Source: Zelonia costaricensis
Lineage: Eukaryota; Euglenozoa; Kinetoplastea; Trypanosomatida; Trypanosomatidae
DNA: 32,801 nucleotides
NCBI GenBank assembly: GCA_030849075.1
Contig: JASAOO010003256.1
Location: forward strand, 1 to 32,801
Direction: 5' to 3'
The translations under genes and the position numbers were made by a program. Below are positions 25,767 to 32,801 of the stretch, piece by piece (position 1 is the first letter of the stretch; every line of letters begins with the position of its first letter). The notes under the pieces were generated by a model. It saw nothing but the letters and a program-made list of their open reading frames with translations. It ran no database searches and was not told the origin of the DNA.

Positions 25767-28700
25767 TTACTGCTGCCGCCGACTCACGAAGAACTCACGC
25801 ACGCCGCTGAAGCACTGCCCAAACGACGCAGCCACCCGCATCGACGGCTGCAGCCACGCCGAGACGCGACGCCGCACATCCGCCCGCTCCGCGTATCGCG
25901 CGTCGAGCAGGATGATGACGGCGTAGTCGCCGGCGTGCCGGATGCAGCGGCCGATGCACTGGTTGACCGTGCGCATCATGCCGTCCACGTACAGCCCCCA
26001 CTCCTCCGGCGACGCGAAGGGCGACGCAGAGGAAGGCGACTGTCTCACCGCGCCTGGAGGCAGCGCAGCTGTCGCAGCCCACTCGACTGCCGCAGAATCG
26101 CGGCGAGGTAAGTCGTGCTGCCCACCACCACGCGAGGCTGGCGACGCGAGACGCGTGACGGCGATGTGCTGCAGCGTCAGTTGCAGCTCTGCATCGGATG
26201 GATTGGCGTAGGGCATGCCGAGCACAATCACGGCACGTCCGAGGTCATCGGCGAAGTTGATGCCCTCGGAGAGTCGACCACCCATCACGGCAAACAGAAA
26301 TGCGCCACGGCGCGTCGGCGAGGACGCCCCGTCTCCGCCGATCCACTCTTGGTACTCCCTCAAGACGTCACCAGTGCCCTCCGCTGCTGCGGCGGCCCCC
26401 ACCGGCGCGGCACCGCCCCCGCCCCGCTGCGAGGCGCGCGTCTCGCGGAAGATGCGCTTCACGGCGCCGATCTGGTCCCAGTAGCCGCCGCCCTGCAGCA
26501 CTGCGACGACGCTGTCCATCACATCGTACGAGGTGAAGAAGCAGATGACACCGGCGGGCGGCAGCACGCGCGCGAGGTTCAGCAGCGTGCACCCCACCTC
26601 CGCCAGCGCACGTTGTGCACCCGTGTTGAGGGGTGCCCCGCTTGCCGCGTCGCCGCGGAGCACGCCCACGGCGTGTTGGCTGAGCTCGAGGCGCAGGCCG
26701 CTCGGGCCCTTGCCCAGCGCCCACACCTGCACCGAAGCAGCGGGTACCACGTGGCCCTCGGAGATGAGATGCACCGGCAGCGCCGTGGGCAACGTGCTTG
26801 TGTTGGCCTGGCCAGCGTGCACATCGCTGCGGCCGGTCGCGGTGTCGACGCCACGGTCGTGCGCCGGAAGCGCGAGCAGCGGACCACAGGTGAAGGCAAG
26901 CGGCTGCATGGTGCCACCGGCCAGCACCACCGCCTGCGCCTCCCGCACGAGGGGGGCGAAGGTGTGCAGCCCGGGCTCCAGCTGGATCAGCTTGAGGGAC
27001 CCAGACTGTGCACCTACGCGGGCATCAGGGCCATCGACAGGCGCCGATGGGGGGCTCCACAGCACGCGGGTTGAGGTGTTGTCCGATACGTAGAGAGCGC
27101 ACAGCAGCTTCTCCACCCGCTGCAGCGCATCGGCCACGATCGCGCGCACCTGCACCATGTCCAGTGCCACGCCCGGCGGAGGCGAGGACGCGCCGGCGGT
27201 GCTGGTGCGAGCAGGCAGCGCTGGAACAGCTTCGGCGAGAAGGTTTGTGAAGGACAGCACAGACGCGTGCGACGCACTCACAGTAGACTCCACAGAAGTC
27301 ATCCGGTGCGGCTGCGGTGGCAGGTCTGCATCCATGTTAGTCCGCGATAGTCCGGTGGTTGCCGCGTCCGCCTCTGCACGCGCTCGCTTCCGTCCGCCGC
27401 GCTGCACGGCCACGGCATCCCCCGCCGCCCGCCTCCTCTCCACCTCCGCCTGAGCTTCGGCGGCGAGGCAATGTGCGACGAGCCCTTGAAGCTTCATGAC
27501 GAGCTGCGAGTCGACAAGAAAGACGAGAAACGCGTAGACATCGACGTTGTCGATGCCGGCGTCAAAGAGAAACGGGTGGAGGGGCCAGACGCGCACTGTC
27601 ATGGGAGCGGTGACGGCGGCGGTGCTGATGGACGGCGCCGTGGCTGGTGTCACGGTGCCCCTCCCACCCGTCGCGGCCCGCTCACAGAAGTCGACGAGTT
27701 TTGCGAGGAAGCGCGTCAGCTCGCGCAGTCGCTGCTTGTTGCGCGTCAGCAGCCGCGACTCGTACCGGGCCACGTACGCCGCGATGAGTCGCTGCGCCAG
27801 GGCCAGTTGCCAGGACGCAACTTCGACGCTGCTCGTTGCGCGGCACTGGTCGGCAATGTTGTGGGCCTCGTCGAAGACGAGAATGTCACCACGGAAGGAC
27901 GGCGGTGCGCAGCGCGCCGTGGCGAGCCACACGGCGTCCTCCTCCTCCTCCTCCTCCTCTCCCCCCTCCCCGTGCACGTTCCCCACGAATCTGCGCGAGG
28001 GCGCGGCGCCGCCGCCGGTGGGACTGGGCTGTTGCTGCTGCTGCAGTGCTGCACTCCGTCGCCGGAAAGCTGCAGTGGCCGTCACGCGCTGGCGACGGTG
28101 GTACAGCACCGACCCAAGAGACGAGGCGCCGGCAGAATCAAGAAGGGGTTGCTCGACCCCCGCATGACTACCATCATCAGTAGCAGCAGCAGCATCATCG
28201 CCGCCGCCGCCGCGCACCTCTCGCAACGCCGCCGCCTCTGCCGCGGTCGCCGGGTTCGTCGTAACGCCGCCAAGCAGCACCGCCCGCTGTCCTTCGTCCA
28301 GCACGTAGCTGTACGGGACGAGGGCCACGTCGGCGCCACGCAGGAGCAGCCGCGTGGCGAGGTACGGGCACGCCTGCAGCTCGCGGCCCAGCCGCTGGAG
28401 GCGCTCCATCGTGTAAATTGTGGAGGTCGAGGCACCGGGCGATGCGCTGCTGTCCTTGTCCTGCTGCTGCTGTTCATCGCGGAGAAATGCCATCAAGGAG
28501 CGGAGGTGAGACTCGACGCAGTACACGCACCCCTTGTCCTCCGCCCCGGCATCCGCCACAGCATCCTCGAGATCGCGCAGACCCCCACCCCCGCCCATGC
28601 CCATGCCCATCCTCCCGCCGCCACCAACCCTATCGCATGCATCGGTGGGAGCTCTCCCGGGCGTGAGGTGGCCATGCTGCTGCTGATGCTGCCGCCGGCG

Positions 28701-29990
28701 TCGCGCGCGGCCCTCCTTGGACCGCTCGTAGCGCATCGCCTCTCGGCAGAGGTGGTTAAGACGGTCGCCGCTCCCACCTGCCCTGTGGCGCAGTTTCGCG
28801 TTGAGGCAGAGGTGCTGCCGCCCCGCCACATGCACCGCCGTCAGGCGATGCGTCGACGTCGCGCACTGCTGTGGCGGGTGGGTGCGTGGTTCGCTTGCGG
28901 AGTCCCGCGCAATCGACACGGGCGGAGCAGGTGAGGAGGCCGTGCTGTTCGTGGGCGCGGCGCCGTCCACGTGCAGAGGCCCTTTCGCCGCCACGCGTGC
29001 TTGCGTTGCGCGTGGCCGCAGTGGTTGTGCGGCAAAGACAGTGTGCTGTAGGTCGTCCATGAGCTGTCGGAGCTGGGTGTGGGTGCGGCTGGCAAAGTAC
29101 ACCTTGGGCTTGCGGAGGGGGATTAGGGTTGCGAGGGCAGCTTCAAGCTGGTCTTCCGCGTCGACGCCGTCATCGCTGTCGTCATCACCGTCCTTCGCGT
29201 CGTCGCTGGCCGACGACGCGGCGCTGGATGCACTGGAGCTGGAGGAAACGGTGTAGGCAGAGCGGGCGCCGTAGCCGCTGACCGCATTCGAGGGGTGCCC
29301 CGAAGCAGATACGTGCCGCTGCTCCGCATACCACGCCAGCGGGTCCTGTGCGAGAAGGAAGTCCGCCTCCTCCTCCCCACTCGCGCTGCCCGAGTGCAGG
29401 GTGTGCGCCTGCAGCCGCATGAGCTTGCGCGCGCGCCGAAGCTGTCGGCGCTGTTCCCGCACACGGGCCCGCCGCTCGCGTTGCAGCTGCGCCACCTCGT
29501 CCGCCAGCCGACGCTGTAGCAGCGCCTCCTCCAGCGACGTCACCGCCGGCGGCGCATCGACGCAGACATCAGCGGTGCTCGACGGGCACTCCGCCGTGCT
29601 GATGGGCACACCATCGTTTGCGCGATGGGGTCGGTCTGCAAGTTCGACGGGTTCATACAGAAAGGAGAGTACGCTATTGAGCAGCATGTGCGACTTCCCC
29701 GTGCCGGTTGGCGACTCTAGAACCGCGATGGCTTCCACTGGGGTGTCTGCGGCCGCCGCCGAGGCGCGCAACTCCGCGCTCGTGCACGCTCCTGGCTCCC
29801 CCGACGGCGCTGACAGCAATGACGGCGACACAGTCCGCGGCGCTGCCCGCTGCGGTGCAGCGGGGACTTCATCGCCGGCCGTCTCCCGCCCGCGCCGCTC
29901 GAGGTAGTCGCGCAAGGCAGTCATGGCGTGCTCCTGGAGCGGGTAGGGCGTGAAGGGGAAGGGGATCTGGTATGGTCCAACACGAGGCAT
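25767..29990 (-). CDS. DDX11: DDX11/CHL1-type Fe-S DEAH helicase
   Basis: A 1407-residue superfamily 2 helicase of the XPD/FANCJ/RTEL/DDX11 group, which unwinds DNA 5'-3'; DDX11/CHL1 acts in sister-chromatid cohesion and replication. Visible motifs are: Q-like FPFTPYPLQE (11-20), Walker A SPTGTGKS (93-100), motif Ia YFASRTHTQL (298-307), four Fe-S cysteines at about C395, C415, C488 or C491, and C541, DEAH (707-710), GGRLSEGINF (1237-1246) and motif VI QCIGRCIRH (1344-1352). The segment after DEAH (WQLALAQ ... YESRLLTRNKQRL, about 727-755) is close to the DDX11-specific 'RYGKRLKAKNLMYLK' region, which favours DDX11 over XPD or RTEL1. The protein is longer than animal DDX11 (about 900-1000 residues) because of low-complexity inserts, including a basic/acidic coiled stretch at 155-195 and Gln/Glu/Gly tracts. 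ATG 29990 begins two residues from family-like sequence. Splice acceptors at 30000-30001 (leader 9 nt) or 30021-30022 (leader 30 nt) are possible. Confidence 0.92.
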   Translation of the reverse strand: MPRVGPYQIPFPFTPYPLQEHAMTALRDYLERRGRETAGDEVPAAPQRAAPRTVSPSLLSAPSGEPGACTSAELRASAAAADTPVEAIAVLESPTGTGKSHMLLNSVLSFLYEPVELADRPHRANDGVPISTAECPSSTADVCVDAPPAVTSLEEALLQRRLADEVAQLQRERRARVREQRRQLRRARKLMRLQAHTLHSGSASGEEEADFLLAQDPLAWYAEQRHVSASGHPSNAVSGYGARSAYTVSSSSSASSAASSASDDAKDGDDDSDDGVDAEDQLEAALATLIPLRKPKVYFASRTHTQLRQLMDDLQHTVFAAQPLRPRATQARVAAKGPLHVDGAAPTNSTASSPAPPVSIARDSASEPRTHPPQQCATSTHRLTAVHVAGRQHLCLNAKLRHRAGGSGDRLNHLCREAMRYERSKEGRARRRRQHQQQHGHLTPGRAPTDACDRVGGGGRMGMGMGGGGGLRDLEDAVADAGAEDKGCVYCVESHLRSLMAFLRDEQQQQDKDSSASPGASTSTIYTMERLQRLGRELQACPYLATRLLLRGADVALVPYSYVLDEGQRAVLLGGVTTNPATAAEAAALREVRGGGGDDAAAATDDGSHAGVEQPLLDSAGASSLGSVLYHRRQRVTATAAFRRRSAALQQQQQPSPTGGGAAPSRRFVGNVHGEGGEEEEEEEDAVWLATARCAPPSFRGDILVFDEAHNIADQCRATSSVEVASWQLALAQRLIAAYVARYESRLLTRNKQRLRELTRFLAKLVDFCERAATGGRGTVTPATAPSISTAAVTAPMTVRVWPLHPFLFDAGIDNVDVYAFLVFLVDSQLVMKLQGLVAHCLAAEAQAEVERRRAAGDAVAVQRGGRKRARAEADAATTGLSRTNMDADLPPQPHRMTSVESTVSASHASVLSFTNLLAEAVPALPARTSTAGASSPPPGVALDMVQVRAIVADALQRVEKLLCALYVSDNTSTRVLWSPPSAPVDGPDARVGAQSGSLKLIQLEPGLHTFAPLVREAQAVVLAGGTMQPLAFTCGPLLALPAHDRGVDTATGRSDVHAGQANTSTLPTALPVHLISEGHVVPAASVQVWALGKGPSGLRLELSQHAVGVLRGDAASGAPLNTGAQRALAEVGCTLLNLARVLPPAGVICFFTSYDVMDSVVAVLQGGGYWDQIGAVKRIFRETRASQRGGGGAAPVGAAAAAEGTGDVLREYQEWIGGDGASSPTRRGAFLFAVMGGRLSEGINFADDLGRAVIVLGMPYANPSDAELQLTLQHIAVTRLASPASRGGGQHDLPRRDSAAVEWAATAALPPGAVRQSPSSASPFASPEEWGLYVDGMMRTVNQCIGRCIRHAGDYAVIILLDARYAERADVRRRVSAWLQPSMRVAASFGQCFSGVREFFVSRRQQ

Positions 29991-31667
29991 GGCGGTGCGC
30001 TGTGGCGGGTGTTATGTGTGCTTGTATGTGTGTATGTATGTATGTGTGTGTGCGTTCGTGTGTGATGGAACGGCATCAGCAACTTTTATTATGGGCGTAC
30101 GTCTACGTGTGTGTGTGTGTGTGTGTGTTTGTGTGCAGGACGGTGGTACTGCGCGAGGCAGGGGGAGAGGGGTGGGGGTGGAGGAGGTGGCGCACCTCCG
30201 AGAAGAGCCTCCGCTGCGCACAGCAGCAACAACGAACACGAAGAGCGAGCGCGCGCGTACACACACACACACATACATACACGCAGACACGCAGAGTCGG
30301 CGCACGCCCAGGAAGACGACGTGGCTGTGTGCCTCGTGTGCTTGCAATAGTGGAGATGTGGAGAGGAGAGAGAAGCACTTGGGAGGAGAGCAGCCACATA
30401 AGGGCACACACAGACACACACGAGCATCCACGCATCGGTCAACGCCCTCTTCACAGTCTCTGAGAGCAGCAGACATGCGCCTCCACTCTGCAACAACAAC
30501 AACAGAAAAAACACCAAAAGAGGATCAGACACGCTGAGAGGAGAGGCACACGCACGACTCCCCCGTCGCACAAGGGAGTGCTGCGGAAGTCCCTCGCCCC
30601 ATACACTGGCGCGCATGGAGATGCATGTCACTACCATGATACTACTGAGCACCACCGCGGGAAAGAGGAGTGGGGGGGGGATGTTGACTAAGTGGGGTGG
30701 GATGCCCGTCTGGGTGGACAGGCACATCACATCCGCCACTACGCGCCGCGCCGACGTCGACATAGAGGACAAGCACCGTAGCGTCGTCAGCATTGCCCCC
30801 CGTCCCCTCTCCCCCTCGCAGCACTTTCAGCAGCAGCACAGTGAGCAAGTAAAGCCCATGACCATGCACGTGCACTCCCTGCCCCTCGAGTCTACCCCAT
30901 TCGCGTTAGCCCGAGTTGGCTACTTTTCTTTCTTGTTTGTTACCCGTGTCCGCGCACACACACACACACGCGCACGCACACTCACACTCACAGCGACTCT
31001 GCCCCCCCCTTCATCACCTTCCAACTCACCTCCCCCACGCCGCTGTTTCCCGCGACTCACGACGTCGCCATCGGCACAGTACCGCGCCACGCCGTGTGGG
31101 GATGAGCCGGAGTGGGTGGGGGTGGGTCAGGGGAAGGGCAGGGCTGCCGTGGCTCTTAACGTGCGACAAAGGTCGGCTTAACCAGTGTTGTTTATAGTTC
31201 GGCGTGTGTGTGCGCTCTCACACGCACCCCCCCTCCACACACACAGGAAGGGGTAGGAGCTAGTCTGTTGGGGCTGGCAAGGACACGTCCGGCTCAAGAA
31301 TTACGCATTGTCCAGGCTGCACGTAACGGGCCGTCATAGCAAAAAAGGGGGAGAAAAGGAAAGAGGAAGTCTTCCTGGAAGCCGTAGCCCCCCCCCCCCG
31401 CGGATGGCGGCCCCAGTGATTGCGTGTGCGCGATCAAGTTCACGTACGGACTCTCCGGCGGAGCCAAGTCGGAAGCACTGCATCATGACACGTGCGTGAC
31501 ACGACGCGCCATGGGAGGTGGCCACCCTTCACAGTAGCAATGCTCAAGCGAAGGCGGGCGAGGCGGCGGAGAGAAGATGCGGGGAGGTGCGTCTGTGTGC
31601 GCGTGCGTGTGTTCGCGTTGCTGCGCCTGCCGTACCGGTCGTTGTCCACTACACTCTTTTCGCCTCG
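29991..31667. other. Intergenic region between the 186-residue gene and the helicase gene
   Basis: About 1.7 kb containing TG repeats (30107-30128), CA repeats (30260-30275, 30957-30969), a poly-G run near 30671 and a poly-C run near 31388. No credible gene is seen on either strand. Confidence 0.6.
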
Positions 31668-32228
31668 TTACTTCTTTGCGCGCTTACTCTCCTTCCTGCG
31701 CCCCTCCACAACGCCAACCTCGTTGCTCTCGATTGCCTCGGCCACGGCCTCCCGCTCCCGCTTCATGCGCTCGTACTTCTTTTCTGTCACCTCCTCTGCG
31801 TTCATCATCGTGCGCGCGGACTTGCTCGCGGTCTTCGACACCGCGCCGTACGTAGCGCGCTCCCGCTCCAGCTGTCGACCCATCTTGCTCCGGAAGTCGA
31901 TGCCGTCCACATCGCGGTCTGTCACACCGCGCGGCGCGTAGGAGGCGGCGGCGCCGCCGCCGTTGTTGCCCCCGCTGCTTCCCGCCGCGGACGTCTCCGG
32001 CACTGCCACAAGCACGTCCGTGAGTTCGCAGATGGGATTGTTGTTGTCGTCCAGGAGCCAGTACCCACCCGTCAGCGAGGTCGGCGAGGCCGTGTCGATG
32101 GACCAGCTCTTCGCCACCGTGACCGCCGCGCCGCCGCGCTTGCCGGGGAACCAAAGCCGGTGGTTGCGCAGCTGCACATCGGCGAGCGTGTGCGGCGCGT
32201 CGCTGTTCACAAACTTCAGCAGCTTCAT
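31668..32228 (-). CDS. Small conserved-type hypothetical protein
   Basis: A 186-residue protein I do not recognise. The N-terminal 75 residues form a compact, beta-rich looking region (MKLLKFVNSD, NHRLWFPGKRGG, GGYWLLDDNNNPICELTDVLV). A Gly/Asn/Ala linker follows (about 78-97). The C-terminal half is predicted as charged helix (about 115-170, with many Lys, Arg and Glu) and ends in RRKESKRAKK, which could be a nuclear or nucleolar targeting or RNA-binding tail. There is no signal peptide or membrane segment. The open frame runs to 32519 through Cys-Val and His-Thr repeats and the ambiguous base at 32370; ATG 32228 is the first start after a good acceptor at 32320-32321. Coding character is supported by the clean frame and GC-rich third positions. 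Confidence 0.78.
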   Translation of the reverse strand: MKLLKFVNSDAPHTLADVQLRNHRLWFPGKRGGAAVTVAKSWSIDTASPTSLTGGYWLLDDNNNPICELTDVLVAVPETSAAGSSGGNNGGGAAASYAPRGVTDRDVDGIDFRSKMGRQLERERATYGAVSKTASKSARTMMNAEEVTEKKYERMKREREAVAEAIESNEVGVVEGRRKESKRAKK

Positions 32229-32319
32229 CGTGGTGAGGGAAGCGAAGAATAAAAGAGGTGCGAAGACGCAACAGGCGAGAGGAGGCGTGTGCGTATGGGT
32301 GTGCGTGATGCCAAGGCGC

Positions 32320-32321
32320 CT
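32320..32321 (-). promoter_or_regulatory. Candidate trans-splicing acceptor for the 186-residue protein gene
   Basis: On the minus strand a tract beginning CACCTCCCTCCCTTCCC (about 32335-32369) is followed by its first AG in TGACAG at 32320-32321, giving a leader of about 91 nt. A second pyrimidine tract abuts the ATG, but its first AG lies in the ATGAAG start itself. Confidence 0.55.
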
Positions 32322-32668
32322 GTCAGGGAGTGTGTATGTGTGAAGGGGGGAAGGGAAGGGAGGGAGGTGNTCGGAGTGGGCGCGCGGATGTTGCATCCAC
32401 GGGGCGAGCGAGAGAGAGAGAAAGGGGGTACCAAAATGGTCATGAGAGGTGAAGAGGAAATGCGAGAGAGAGGGAGAGGGCGACCAGGAAAAACACACAC
32501 ACACACACACACACGCCACACATACAGAGGAGGAAAACTAGATGTTCGGCAGTCGCAGCGTGTCGGCACACACGAGTGCACAAGCCCCATACAGCGCTCT
32601 TGGTTTTTGTGTTGGAGGTGTTGCTTGAGGACTAACCGCGACGGCGCCCGCGAGCTGCGCGCATCGCC

Positions 32669-32699
<31 letters not shown>
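32669..32699. repeat. TG microsatellite
   Basis: TG run near the right edge of the window, in intergenic DNA. Confidence 0.95.
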
Positions 32700-32801
32700 C
32701 TGTATGAAGACAGTGGTACACTCGAGACGCGCACGCCATCCTGTGCGAGAAGCACAGTTGAAACCCTCCACGTGCACTTCAAAGCGTTGCCAATGCGTCG
32801 G

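Larger units (their letters stand above)
32229..32801. other. Leader and intergenic DNA at the right edge, with one ambiguous base
   Basis: Contains the leader of the 186-residue gene, a CA repeat (32492-32514), a TG repeat (32669-32699) and the ambiguous base n at 32370 in a purine-rich tract. The next upstream gene lies outside the window. Confidence 0.6.

Noticed and set aside
27471..28934. 487-residue open frame on the plus strand
   Set aside because: Antisense to the helicase gene, with no recognisable features.
1..32801. tRNA, rRNA, snRNA genes or CRISPR arrays
   Set aside because: No cloverleaf with A/B boxes, rRNA core segments or spaced direct repeats were seen; the many repeats are simple dinucleotides.

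Overview
The window looks like nuclear chromosome from a kinetoplastid protist, most likely of the Leishmania/Leptomonas/Crithidia group. All ten convincing genes lie on the minus strand with no introns. They are GC-rich and separated by long non-coding stretches full of CA/TG microsatellites and polypyrimidine tracts. Just upstream of most start codons a pyrimidine tract is followed by an AG, as expected for trans-splicing acceptors. This is the layout of a polycistronic transcription unit read right to left, so its promoter should lie beyond the right edge.

In the order of transcription (right to left) the genes are: a small 186-residue protein of unknown function (31668-32228); a 1407-residue Fe-S helicase of the DDX11/CHL1 type (25767-29990); an arginine methyltransferase homologue that has lost several catalytic features and resembles the trypanosome PRMT1 prozyme (24019-25233); a MeaB/MMAA-type G3E GTPase, the chaperone of B12-dependent methylmalonyl-CoA mutase (20743-21780); a divergent XRN-like 5'-3' exonuclease that appears to have lost acidic active-site residues (17775-19775); a protein with a split YbaB/EbfC-like fold (15423-16397); a possibly mitochondrial protein with TPR-like helices (12985-14820); two tandem paralogues of the chloroquine resistance transporter (CRT) family (7625-10474 and 2961-5570); and a P-loop protein with an HprK-like layout and a probable mitochondrial presequence (398-2005).

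The genes do not form a metabolic pathway, which is normal for a kinetoplastid polycistron where neighbours share transcription but not function. The only clear functional pair is the CRT tandem duplication. The items most worth following are the two probable pseudoenzymes (PRMT and XRN-like), the YbaB-like protein, the HprK-like P-loop protein and the strongly diverged CRT pair. Several open frames start only at non-ATG codons inside repeat-rich leader DNA; I moved those starts to the first ATG downstream of a plausible splice acceptor. No tRNA, rRNA, transposon or CRISPR was recognised. One ambiguous base occurs at 32370. All family assignments come from reading motifs by eye, without database searches.
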